From Flaveria trinervia (Eukaryota > Streptophyta > Magnoliopsida > Asterales > Asteraceae): a DNA stretch of 64,000 bases. The translations under genes and the position numbers were made by a program. The notes under the pieces are model-generated. The model did not search any database and was not told the DNA's origin. It was given only the letters and a program-made list of their open reading frames with translations. Below are positions 1 through 11,070 of the stretch, in pieces (the first letter of the stretch is position 1; every line of letters starts with the position of its first letter). The DNA is taken from NCBI GenBank assembly GCA_025506515.1, contig CM046452.1, positions 73,346,080 through 73,410,079 of the forward strand. The letters are read 5' to 3'.

Positions 1-70
1 CCTAGTTATTATTATGTTGAATGTGACAACATACAACCATAACACCTCCATGTAAGTCTTGATTATATTA

Positions 71-120
<50 letters not shown>

Positions 121-310
121 TATTATTATTAAAAATCAACACTCATTTAAACGTAACTTAATTCAATAATAATATAACCCAAAACTTACTCGTTTACAAT
201 AATTAACACGAGTTTTAGTTATTTTATTTTCATTCACAAAACGGGTGTTACATTTAAAGTGAAATATTTACAACTTTATGAGCTATTTTACAATGTTTAA
301 GATATATTTA
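1..310. other. AT-rich edge with TTA microsatellite and LTR-like terminus
   Basis: No gene is visible. Positions 66-130 are an almost pure TTA/TAT trinucleotide microsatellite. At 241-252 the sequence ends in ACGGGTGTTACA, which read on the minus strand (TGTAACACCCGT) looks like the start of a gypsy LTR. The stretch 1-252 could therefore be an LTR piece running off the left edge, but no partner copy is present to prove it. Confidence 0.35.
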
Positions 311-989
311 TGTAACATCCCGAGCGTTTGGGTCATATGTAATAGTTGAAATACAAACAATATGAACTTCGTAGTTTATATATTACCAAACGAGTAAGTT
401 ATGAATACTTTGTCTATTTGAAATTTAAAGTTTTAGATGAAAATTTTTAAGTTATTAGAGACCATTTGAATATAGTATTAATATATTATATTCGAACATG
501 CTCCATTTCTTACAAAACTTAGGTTAACTCGTAGAGAAAAATAAACTCGTCAAGACGACATATTTGAAATTTTATATAACGTTATACATAAAAGTTATAA
601 AAAACAAAATAAGTAGTAGAATTAGTTATATTAAGTAAGCAAGCAGGCAGACTGCTCAATTACATCACATTGAGGCAGGAACTGAGGTGATTGCTTGCTT
701 TCTGTATATTCAACCTCCTATTTCATTTTAAACATATAAGTTTTGTCCTTGGAAACACTCTAATATAAAGATAATCTCGAGTTCTCAATACCCCGTTGGG
801 TGTTGCTAGTAGTCGATTTGATGATCGAGTAGGAGCGCGAGTAAGGGAGACTAAACATCAAAGTGTCTTAGAGAGTTTTCAGGTATGTTCTCGTTTAAGT
901 ATATCTTTAGTTATTATAGTTATTATTCTTTTGTTATAGTATATTATTATTATTATTATATTATTATTATTATTATTATGATTTATGAT

Positions 990-2232
990 ATGATTGTGAT
1001 TGTGATGTGATTGTGATTGTGATTGTGATTGTGATTGTGATTGTGATTGTGATTGTGATTGTGATTGTGATTGTGATTGTGATTGTGATTGTGATGTGAT
1101 TGTGATTGTGATTGTGATTGTGATTGTGATTGTGATTGTGATTGTGATTGTGATTGTGATTGTGATTGTGATTGTGATTGTGATTGTGATTGTGATTGTG
1201 ATGTGATTGTGATTGTGATTGTGATTGTGATTGTGATTGTGATGTGATTGTGATTGTGATTGTGATTGTGATTGTGATTGTGATTGTGATTTGATTGTGA
1301 TTGTGATTGTGATTGTGATTGTGATGTGATTGTGATTGTGATTGTGATTGTGATTGTGATTGTGATTGTGATTGTGATTGTGATTGTGATTGTGATTGTG
1401 ATTGTGATAGTGATTTGATTGTGATTGTGATTGTGATGTGATTGTGATTGTGAGTGTGATTGTGATTGGATTGTGATGTGATGTGGATTGTGATTGTGAT
1501 TGTGATGTGTGATTGTGATGTGATTGTGATTGTGATTGTGATTGTGATTGTGATGTGATGTGATTGTGATTGTGATTGTGATTTGGATGGTGATTGTGAT
1601 GTGTTGTGATTGTGATGTGATTGTGATTGTGATTGTGATTGTGATGTGATGTGATTGTGATTGTGATTGTGATTGTGATTGTGATTGTGATTGTGATTGT
1701 GATTGTGATTGGATGATTGTGATTGTGATTGTGATTGTGATTGGATTGTGATTGTGATTGTGATTGTGATTGTGATTGTGATTGTGATTGTGATTGTGAT
1801 GTGATGTGATTGTGATGTGATTGTGATTGTGATTGTGATTGTGATTGTGATTGTGATTGTGATTGTGATTGTGATTGTGATTGTGATTGTGATTGTGATT
1901 GTGATTGTGATTGTGATTGTGATTGTGATTGTGATTGTGATTGTGATTGTGATTGTGATTGTGATGTGATTGTGATTGTGATTGTGATTGTGATTGTGAT
2001 TGTGATGTGATTGTGATTGTGATTGTGATTGTGATTGTGATTGTGATTGTGATTGGATTGTGATTGTGATTGTGATTGTGATTGTGATGTGATTGTGATT
2101 GTGATTGTGATTGTGATTGTGATTGTGATTGTGATTGTGATTGTGATTGTGATTGTGATTGTGATTGTGATTGTGATTTGATTGTGATTGTGATTGTGAT
2201 TGTGATTATGATGTGATTGTGATTGTGATTGT
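990..2232. repeat. (TGTGAT)n hexanucleotide array
   Basis: About 1.24 kb of nearly uninterrupted TGTGAT (equivalently TGATTG) units. Occasional units have lost TT (GTGATGTGAT) or gained a base (GATTTGAT, GATTGGAT). It is preceded by TTA-rich DNA at 945-980. It ends abruptly at 2232/2233 against the integrase coding region of element V. Because the unit is six bases, all minus-strand frames are open and encode His-Asn, Ser-Gln or Ile-Thr dipeptide strings; these are not genes. Confidence 0.95.
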
Positions 2233-3247
2233 CTGACGAAAGGGTATGATGCCATATGGGTGATAGTGATCGTCTGACGAAGAGCGCTCATTTTCTACCG
2301 ATCCGCGAGACGTATTCATCTGAGAGGTTGGCTGATCTGTTCATCAAGGAAATTGTAGCTCGTCATGGTGTGCCGGTGTCTATTGTGTCTGATCGTGACA
2401 CTCGGTTTACATCTAAGTTTTGGAAGAAATTCCACGACGCTATGGGGACGAGGTTACATATTAGCACGACTTATCATCCCCAAACCGATGGTCAGTCAGA
2501 AAGAACCATTCAGACATTGGAAGACATGCTGCGGGCATGTGTGATCGATTTTGGTGGGAGTTGGGAAGAACACTAATGTTAGCCGAATTCTCATACAACA
2601 ACAGCTATCATGCCAGCATTGGTATGCCACCATATGAGATGCTATACGGTAGGAGATGCAGAACACCCGTTTTTTGGGGTGATATTGGTCAGAAGGAATT
2701 AGGGAGCGTCGAGGTAATCGAGGCTACGACAGAGAAGCTTGAAAAGATTAAAGCCTTCATGAAGGCAGCCAAAGATAGACAGAAGTCGTATGCCGATAAG
2801 CGACGTAGGCCAATTGAGTTCCAGGTGGGTGACCGGGTTATGTTGAAGGTCTCACCTTGGAAGGGTATTATCCGATTTAGAAAGCGGGGCAAGTTGAGCC
2901 CAAGGTATATAGGCCCTTTCCGAATCATTGCTCGAGTGGGAGAGGTGGCCTATAGACTGGAGTTACCGGATGAGTTAAATGGAATTCACCCGACATTCCA
3001 TGTATCTCATCTAAGGAAGTGCTTAGCAGATGAAGATATGGTTGTCCCATTGGAAGATATCGAAGTAGATGAACGACTCAATTATGTGGAGCAACCAGTG
3101 GCAATCATCGACCGAAAGGAGAAAAGGCTAAGGAATAAAGTGGTTCCTCTTGTGCGTGTACAGTGGAAGCACAGGAAGGAATCCGAGTCAACGTGGGAGA
3201 CTGAGGAAGAAATGAGACAGCATTACCCACGCTTGTTCGACGAATAA
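2233..3247 (+). pseudogene. Element V pol 3' part: integrase and chromodomain (frameshifted)
   Basis: This is the C-terminal part of a Ty3/gypsy chromovirus polyprotein (Tekay/Del-like). It begins in mid-gene at the integrase core, just before the first catalytic Asp (DRLTKSAHF), and continues with SDRDTRF (second Asp), the GQSERTIQTLED segment (catalytic Glu), the integrase C-terminal GKLSPRYIGPF region and a chromodomain near VQWKHRKESESTWE, ending at a TAA after LFDE. Two single-base losses break the frame: near 2267 (between VI and DRL) and near 2575 (EEH then MLAEF). Gag, protease, RT and RNase H are absent; the (TGTGAT)n array abuts instead. The 3' flank has the polypurine tract and LTR expected. 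A dead fragment, reliably identified. Confidence 0.9.
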
Positions 3248-3270
3248 CAGGTTTCGGGGACAAAACCTAT

Positions 3271-3280
3271 TTAAGGGGGG
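3271..3280 (+). other. Polypurine tract of element V
   Basis: TTAAGGGGGG lies 5 bases before the LTR start TGTAACACCC and just downstream of the pol stop codon. This is the usual place for the plus-strand primer of a gypsy element. Confidence 0.7.
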
Positions 3281-3285
3281 TGACT

Positions 3286-5210
3286 TGTAACACCCGAATA
3301 TTTATTATTTTGAAGCCGGTGAAGAAAGAAAAGAAAATAAAGTCCAAAAGTCGAGGGACCAAACTTGCCAACAAAGAAAAGTTGGGAAATGTGGTGATAT
3401 TAGTAGTGAGAGGGCAGCCCACTCTCCCCACACACCCCACATTTCAGGTTCTTAGAGAGGAGAAGAGAGGAAAAGAGGAAAAGTGTTGGTTCGAGTCGGT
3501 TCGGGTCGCCAAAATCGTCTTGAAGCAAGCCAAATCGAAGCTCTTGTCGTTGTGCTCGTTTAGGTGAGTTCTAGGACCCCTCTTTTACATGTTTTTGAAT
3601 GATTTTGGGGCTGGAACACATCTGAAAACCCTTTTTCGTGTTTTTGGGTGAAAACCCGTATGTATGCGTGTATGTATGCGTAGGACCCGTTTGGGGCTTG
3701 ATTTCTTGCTTGGTTGTGCTTGAATAATGTTATGGTATGCATCCCTAAGGTTTAGGATGGTCGACTTAGGCTTAAAATGGGTTTAGATGAGTTTGGAGGC
3801 CGAAAACCCTCGGCTGCAGTCGGGATGAACTGCATTCTGCATCAGTTAGGGTTAGGCGACCGACTGGAGGCCGAATGGAGGCCATACGGCCGATTAGGGT
3901 GCGATTGGGGTCCATTCGCACGATTGGGGTTCATTCGCACGATTGGGGTTCATTCGCACGATTGAAGGGCCATTCGCATGGGGGTCATGCGACTGAAGGT
4001 CCATTCGCACGACTAAAGGTCCAGTCGCATAGGTGTTCATCCGCATTGTCCATTCGCACGACTGGATGTTCATTCGCATAGGTGTTCATCCGTATTAGTT
4101 CATTCGCATGATGTTCAGTCGCATGGAGGCAATGCGACTGAAGGGTGTCCATACGCCCGAATAGGGCTGTTGTACCCGAGGAAGGTATAGATTGACTTCT
4201 GACTTTCGGGGGAAAGTGCAGATGTAAGTTTTGATGTAAAGGTTCCCATAAGAGTTTGTAAGATGACGCTTGAGGTCTTAGAAAGCATGTAGGGCATGAT
4301 GAGGATGATGATGGTACTGCAAGTTTATGTACGTTATGTATGTATGGTGTTGCCCTGTATGATGATAATGATGACTGTGTGTGCTATGTTCCTAATATGA
4401 TGTATGTTATCTTTCTTGTGGACTTATGCGTCATGCTAATGAATAATGAAGTATTATGTAACGTAAAGTGAAAGATAATGAAAGAGGAACATGATGATGA
4501 ACAAAGTATTAATGAACGAATGAAACGTCTTGCACGCATCGGATGACGGGTCCTTCTTTGTGATTGGCTCTTGATGTAGAACCTCTACCGCTCACCCCTA
4601 GTACTGTGGCATACGTTTAGCTGTTCATTTGTTGACTTCGGCCCAGTAGCTAAGACTGATGGTTACTCCTAGTACCGTGGCATACGTTTAGCTGTTCATT
4701 TGTTGACTTCGGCCCGGTAGCTACGACTAACCGGGGTGTAGCGCATGGTATTGGTATGGATGATGTCCGATGCGCAAGTAAAGTAAGGAAAGAACGAATG
4801 AACGAATGAAGAAGATAATAATGATATTATCTATGTGTACGTACGATGTGTGATCATGTAAAAGTAACGAACGGTTTTATGTGAAAGTAAAGTATGTTTT
4901 ATTTATAAAACTAGAACTCACTCAGCAACGCTGACTTTGATGTGTTTCCAGTTGGCAGGTAATGTTTGCTGAGGATGGCACGGGCGACTACTCAGCTCTT
5001 TTGGGGATGGCATTCTTTTGATTAATGTTTTTGCATTGTAATGCAAACAAGCTATTTTGTAATGAATGTTGTATTAATTTGCAAAAGCATTTACATGGAA
5101 ATGAAAGATTGTTTTAGTTTTCCGCTGTGGTTTATGAAATACAAATGTAATTATACGTTTTGTGTGCGATGAGAACCCAGCTGTAAGCGTCCCGGGTTCG
5201 GGGCCTTACA
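3286..5210 (+). mobile_element. 3' LTR of element V
   Basis: The LTR runs from TGTAACACCCG to GGGGCCTTACA. Its identity as an LTR is proved by the related solo copy at 42382-44571, which has the same two ends and most of the same interior. Inside are a roughly 20-base repeat based on CATTCGCACGATTGGGG (3896-4110), a 9-bp-stem hairpin at 4116-4140, and two tandem copies of a roughly 72-base unit (about 4597-4738) containing GTGGCATACGTTTAGCTG. At the place of the 72-base repeat the other copy has a different 62-base minisatellite. Just 3' of the LTR the sequence passes directly into a TGATTA/TGATCA/TGATTG array. Confidence 0.9.
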
Positions 5211-5642
5211 TGATTATGATTATGATTATGATCATGATCATGATCATGATCATGATCATGATGATGATTGTGATTGTGATTGTGATGGTGATTGTGATTG
5301 TGATTGTGATTGTGATTGTGATTGTGATTGTGATTGTGATTGTGATTGTGATTGTGATTGTGATTGTGATTGTGATTGTGATGTGATTGTGATTGTGATT
5401 GTGATTGTGATTGTGATGTGATTGTGATTGTGATTGTGATTGTGATTGTGATTGTGATTGTGATTGTGATTGTGATTGTGATTGTGATTGTGATTGTGAT
5501 TGTGATTGGATTGTGATTGTGATTGTGATTGTGATGTGATTGTGATTGTGATTTTGATTGTGATTGTGATTGTGATTGTGATTGTGATTGTGATTGTGAT
5601 TGTGATTGTGATTGTGATTGTGATTGTGATTGTGATTGTGAT
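5211..5642. repeat. Graded hexamer array TGATTA, TGATCA, TGATGA, then (TGTGAT)n
   Basis: Directly after the V LTR, units change in order: three TGATTA, then five or so TGATCA, a few TGATGA, then a long run of TGATTG/TGTGAT as in 990-2232. The same satellite therefore flanks the V fragment on both sides. Confidence 0.9.
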
Positions 5643-6180
5643 TATTACTAGTTATCTCAGAGATAGCTGCTAGCTAGAATATAGCGTAAATAATATTATT
5701 TTGTGTATAGGACAATACTTGATAGCAGTTAACCTGAGCAGATATATCATCGATCGGATTAGTTAAGGTGAGTTTCTCACTATTTTCTAAAACAGGATGT
5801 GATGTTCTAATAACTGGTAATAATTGAAGAGTTGACATCTGTGACATCCGTCGCCTTAAGGTCTGTCGAATGACATAAATAAGCATAGAAATATTTTAAT
5901 TATTCTTCCTTTTCTTCATGAACTCCTGCTTTAAGGAATCAGTCTGCTTTATTTTCCTTGTGCCTGTACTTCCTCCGAGAACGTATGCTAAGCATAAACC
6001 TTTTATAAATTTCATCACCATTACCACCAAATATATCATTTCTAATTTCAACCATTGTCATTAATAAAACCATTTTAGACTATCAAATGCCATTTAACAC
6101 GCTTTTAACCTTAATATAACAAACATTTTAAGATCTTAATCAACCGAAACAAATTTTTGGGGAACTCGAGGGTTAGGTGC
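5643..6180. other. Interior of LTR U, no gene
   Basis: About 540 bases between the hexamer array and the U promoter region. No coding pattern, RNA gene or repeat was recognised; by position it is the U3 part of LTR U. Confidence 0.5.
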
Positions 6181-6217
6181 ATGGACTAAACTTGCCATTT
6201 TGCAAACCTGGAATGGG

Positions 6218-6224
6218 TATAAAA
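6218..6224 (+). promoter_or_regulatory. TATA box of LTR U
   Basis: TATAAAA stands within a short G/C-rich context, followed about 25-30 bases later by a C/T-rich stretch rich in CTTC and CATC, the usual look of an LTR transcription start. It lies about 720 bases before the LTR end, which would make the downstream part R plus U5. Inference from position and composition only. Confidence 0.5.
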
Positions 6225-7004
6225 CCCCATTCCCAGCCATTTATCCTCATTCTCATCTTCTTCACCTTCAACATCTTCTCCACTTTCTCTCTCGATCTAG
6301 CACCTAAAACCGTCACGTTCGTTGCGTTTTCACTGCCAAATCTTGGGTATCATCGTGTATACTCGTTCCTAGCAGGTAGACAACCTTGTTCAACCCGTTT
6401 TTGGCTTGGTTTTACTGCTGTGTTTTCTAGGGTTTCGGGTGCTCGGGTTCATCCGAGCACATGAGGTCATGTGGGTGCGTGTGAGGTCTTTCTGCTTGTG
6501 TTTCATGTTTGTGTATGTTTATAGAGTGTTTCTGGAAGTCCTTGTGGTGTAAAACTCGCGTTTAGAGCAGCTCGGGGGCTGCTCAGCCCGACATTATGTT
6601 CATGAACTCACAAACATTATGTTCATGAACTCACAAACATTATGTTGAGTCCCAAATGTTTTTATTTTATGAATACACATCCTAGGTGCTAGATGATTAC
6701 ATGAATAAGAGATTATGGACTAAGCTTATGAGGAGATAAAGGAATAAAGATTTGCTGAGGATTTGGATTTCTTCTATAGTTAAACTGATGTAATATTTGT
6801 ATTGTATTAGATGACTAATGTGTAATATGTTATAATGTATAATTATAGTTTGACTTCCGTTGTGTACTCTTTGGTTACTATGTGTTCTGTATATCTGATG
6901 CGTAACGTTCCCCGGGGTATGCCCTGGGAGGCGGGTGTTACAATTTATAGGTTTATGCGCATGTGTTTACATAGTCACAACTTACAAGCTTAGGGCGGTA
7001 AGGG

Positions 7005-9677
7005 TGTCACACCCCCAACCACGGCGGTTTCCCGCGGGGCGTGGACGTTATGGAAACCATAGTCATTGATCGACCACTACATGGTTTAGTAACATACGTT
7101 GCAAATAAGTTTAAAAAATACATAAGTTTTTTTAGAGTTGAATTGCGGAAGTAGTAGAGCTAATGTAATTGTTTTCAAAACATGACAAATACAACAATAA
7201 ATGTCCCGAACAACATGAATGGCCCTAAATGCGATGTGGACCAAGCTAGCTTAACTTGATGCAAATTAAATACCAGAGAAAACATGCATGAAAATATGTC
7301 AACATAAAGTTGGTGAGTTCACAGGTTTGAAAGTAATAGTAAACAGTGTAATGGACCACAAGTCTTTCAATGATTTGATTGTTGATCATACAATACTACA
7401 ATATTATATAAACACCGCAACCGAAGCTAGACTGTAACTGTAACAAATTGCCCCTACCCATGCCTACCGTAAGCATGAGTGTGAACAGGCTAATAATGCA
7501 CCCGTTTAGACCTCTAGTCAAGATTAGGGTAATTAATCCGGGTGGGGGTAGTCAAACCCAATAGTACTATCCATGACTACCTCGCTTTGGGAAATAAACT
7601 AACGGTCTGATAACAGGGGACTTTATACGGTAAGTAAACAACTTATATAACATGTGAAATCATTAACAAGTAAATGTGTGCAGGAAAATAGTAATTTGCA
7701 TGTAATCTCCCCCAAAAGGAAAATAAGTAAAATGGGACCGTGAAACTCACTTGTAATGCACGCGTGAAATCTAGCAATAGTCTGTACGTATGATTGGTCT
7801 AGGAATCTCCTAAAAAAATCACAATATATTCATGAGGTCATGATTACTAACCCTAGATGGTCATGCATAACTCATCCACAAAATTAGTTTTGAAAATGTC
7901 ACTTGACTAGTTACACACGTTGAGCCGTTAATGTTTTATTTAGATTCTTGTCTTTATAGTTATCTTCATAAAAACACATAATGTATTGGATGGGTTTTTA
8001 TATTAAGTATAATGGCATTATACTTTTCATGTGTATGAGTTTCTTTTCATCAACTACCTCCAAAAGTGTACTTTATATAAATATGGACATTGGACAGAAA
8101 CAAGAGGATTTTTAGGTCTGGTTGACATCCTCTTTTCATTATACAACGAATTTTTATAAAGTCTGATATCTTTACCACATCTAGATCTATGTCTTAGGTT
8201 TCCAAAAAAGTATATCTTGTAGTATGTAACAAAGTTTAAGTGTCTCGAAATGGGTCATGAGGCAACAGATGTCAGTGCAGCAGTTTTTCTGTACATGTCC
8301 TTGGATTTCACCTTTTTGAGGGGTCAAACCCTACATTCACAAATAGAGCCTATATTACTTTTAAACCTAACACCTTAAAATAAGTTACCACAGAATGAAA
8401 ATCTCCATTTGATTACTTTAAGCATAACTTATGCCTCAATCTTTCTGCCCTATCTGTTCTGCCAAAACTTCAAGTTCAACACTTTAATCATGTTTGTATG
8501 TTTTGGATATGTTATACTTACCTAAAAATTTCAAGGTTGGATGAGTTAAAAACTAGACATCCTAAAGTTAATGTTAGGCTCAAGAAACTTTTCGTTTGAC
8601 CATGTTTAGGTCGAGTTATGGTGTCGAAAACACAGAACATGAATCTGCCAGAAATTGTCTTACATGTTTTGTTACTTTTTAAAATTTGCTAGAGCACTTT
8701 TGGATGAGTTAGTGAACATGAACACATCATGGTGATCTATAGAAGGTTAGAAACAAGGTGCTAACCTTAAACAAGCAAGGAGAAAGAGATGGTAGTCTTG
8801 AAATGCAAGGAAAAAAAAGAAGACTTGATCCTTTGAACTAAGAACCAACCAAGGAAAAGTAGAGAAGATGTTATAGGATGCTTGGAAGCTTCAAAAATTG
8901 CTTGATCTTTACCCAAAAGCACTTGAAACACTTAGTTTTGAAAGATGGTAAAGTGAGGGTGGTGATGCCTTGGCCGAAAATTAAATGATGAAAGAGGGAG
9001 AAGAGTGTGTTGGTGATTTGTATGGATGAAGTGTGAATGTTGCTTGTATTTGTAATCTCCAAAAACTCATCACTTTGGCTCTTGGTCAACCATAGGGAAA
9101 GGAACTCACACATATGGAAAATGAATCATGTAATTTTTTCATAAACTTTTCCTTAACACCAAAATGGCAATTCTTGAGCTTCACAAAGGACATCTTGTCT
9201 TGTGAGGTTTGACAAGAGAGGAAGAAGAAAAGAGAAGAAAAGAGAAGAAGAGAAAGGTGAGGGGGGGGGGAGGGAGGGGGGGACGGCCAAAGAGGAGGGG
9301 TTTGATTTTCAATTTTTTTTATTTGAGTGGTATTTCTTGTATTTTTGACAATTCTATATATTTTTTTTTTTTTACTTGTTACTTCTTAAAATACATAAAA
9401 GTTATTATAATAACTCATATAAGGTCACATATCATAATATTGATAATATGTTAATAATAACTTGTGTATGTAGTAGTGTGTTATACGCGTTTTATCCGGG
9501 TAAATTTAGTTTACGCGTTAAGGTTTATTTTAAGTTTTTCCAATGTATTTAATTTGAAATCTAAAATACTTGGAAACAATGGAATCTAAATTACTTTGAA
9601 ATACCTTAAAGTATTTATTAGTGCATATATATATATAATATACATACATACATTATTATATATTATATATAATATAT

Positions 9678-9745
<68 letters not shown>

Positions 9746-9953
9746 AATTATCACCAACGTTCGTGTGTGCCGGTTGTATAGCGTGTAAAAATGATAATTA
9801 CGCCGAATCACCGATGCATGAAATGTAATGCGTGAAATTTTGCAATGTATAAAACGACTTCAAAAGTTGGAATTCAATTGAAAATCAAGTATTATAGGTG
9901 TAATTATAACTAAGTCAAGGTCGGGTATTGACCTGAAATTGCCGGTTGTCACA
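7005..9953 (-). mobile_element. Solo-like LTR of family Z
   Basis: On the plus strand it starts TGTCACACCCCC and ends CCGGTTGTCACA, so the LTR reads TGTGACAACCGG...GTGTGACA on the minus strand. It is flanked by perfect 5-bp duplications, AAGGG at 7000-7004 and 9954-9958. It matches the Z 5' LTR at 38921-40894 along its length except for an extra block of about 880 bases (about 7675-8552) missing in that copy, and an (AT)n expansion at about 9612-9750. A G-tract at 9261-9282 follows an AAGAAGAGAA-rich stretch. There is no internal region directly attached: unrelated flank follows the right duplication. Confidence 0.88.
9612..9750. repeat. (AT)n microsatellite in the Z LTR
   Basis: A long run of alternating A and T with a few TTATAT interruptions. 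The corresponding place in the other Z LTR (about 40676-40690) has only about seven repeats, so the tract expanded in this copy. Confidence 0.9.
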
Positions 9954-10983
9954 AAGGGCGCTTAGCGGCTACCCCACGGCTTCTTGTCTCAGCACAACTA
10001 CATTGCCATTGCCATAGCGGCTTCGCTCCATGGCTTTCAATCATAGCTTTCACTAGCCGATGTGGGAAATGATTATCCCCTATTCTCGAAACCAACAAAT
10101 TTTATGAATAAACGTACAAAAAATGCAATCATTTTTATGGATTCATCTAAAAATCAAGTGTATATACATCCTAAAAAATATTAAGCCACGAGGAGTGGGT
10201 AGGAGTTCGAGAGGAGGTGATTTGCATTTAAAGGCGTTGGTTCTAGGTCAAATTAAGGTTATGTCCCGGTCATGCAAACTCAACCATGTTAATGGTTATG
10301 TTGACTTAAAGTACACCTAACCAATACATGTATTCTTTAGATCAATACACCTTTGACCCTTTTGTACCACATTAACAACACACGTTATAGGGAACAAGGT
10401 ACTCAAGAATAAGAACCACTCACAATTTGTGGTGATGACAAGTATGTCACGAAAAAGCAAGGCGCAAATAAGAGTGTTGAGCAAATTTTGAAAACATGAA
10501 TGTTGGAGAATCCAGATATGATCAAGTTGAAGAAGTACATGTTTACGCTCCAACGTAAAATGATAAAAAAAATTCAAATGACAGGTCGTACGTCAAAACT
10601 AAACAAACTCACAAGTACTTTTGTGCCAAGCAATGGTTCATATTTCCAAATATGGTGATGTTGGAATACAACAAACTTGAGATAGTTTTTGACATCGAGT
10701 GTTATAACATTACAATTTACTTAAGTTTGGAGCAACCTAATAACTCTATCAGCTAAAATCAAAGTTGACAAACCGAACACTCAGTGACTAGGTTCAATGG
10801 CTTATATATTCAAGCGGTGTGTTTTAGATTAATTTTATTTTCCAGTAAGTATGCAAAATCATTCTATTTTTAACTAGAATTTATATATAGGAATGTCTTA
10901 AGGGTAGTGGAGGTGTTGATGTTGATATGATGAAAAAATATTAAAGAGCTTCGTCACATTGATTATTGGACGAACCCGGGTTG
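9954..10983. repeat. Copy of the right-hand flank of element Z
   Basis: This kilobase begins with the AAGGG duplication and matches 40895-41937 almost base for base, ending in ACCCGGGTTGGAG. In the right-hand copy the same sequence is the ordinary DNA outside the Z 5' LTR. Short reading frames in it (for example 10123-10320) have no recognisable product. The copy ends where a small remnant of Z LTR starts; the bases AGG are shared by both sides of that joint. Confidence 0.88.
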
Positions 10984-11070
10984 GAGGTCGGGTATTGACC
11001 TGAAATCAAGTATTATAGGTGTAATTATAACTAAGTCAAGGTCGGGTATTGACCAAATTGTCGGTTGTCA
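10984..11070 (-). mobile_element. Remnant of the Z 3' LTR
   Basis: The 87 bases contain the terminal LTR sequence, GTCGGTTGTCACA at the right end, plus a duplicated piece with GGTCGGGTATTGACC occurring twice. On the minus strand this is the first part of the 3' LTR that follows the Z polypurine tract (TACTCCCCATG on the plus strand, 11071-11081). The rest of the LTR is not contiguous; copied flank is found instead. Confidence 0.75.

Larger units (their letters stand above)
311..6942 (+). mobile_element. LTR of gypsy family U, interrupted by satellite and element V
   Basis: The left end reads TGTAACATCCC at 311 and the right end GGCGGGTGTTACA at 6942, forming the inverted TG...CA termini of a gypsy LTR. 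Directly outside are matching 5-bp target duplications, ATTTA at 306-310 and at 6943-6947. The left part is 311 to about 985 and the right part about 5643-6942. The intervening DNA is a hexamer array plus the 3' end of element V. There is no U internal region or second LTR, so this is best read as a solo LTR left by LTR-LTR recombination, later invaded. The right part carries a TATA box and an apparent transcript start region. Confidence 0.75.

Noticed and set aside
879..2291. 470-codon minus-strand frame of His-Asn, Ser-Gln and Ile-Thr repeats
   Set aside because: It is only the translation of the TGTGAT hexamer array; any frame without a stop codon in the unit stays open.
5162..5386. Plus-strand frame rich in Ile-Met and Ile-Val
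   Set aside because: Translation of the second hexamer array and the LTR end.
6177..6464. 95-codon frame beginning MHGLNLPF
   Set aside because: Lies over the TATA box and transcript start of LTR U; composition is leader-like.
9596..9781. Ile/Tyr-rich frame
   Set aside because: Translation of an (AT)n microsatellite.
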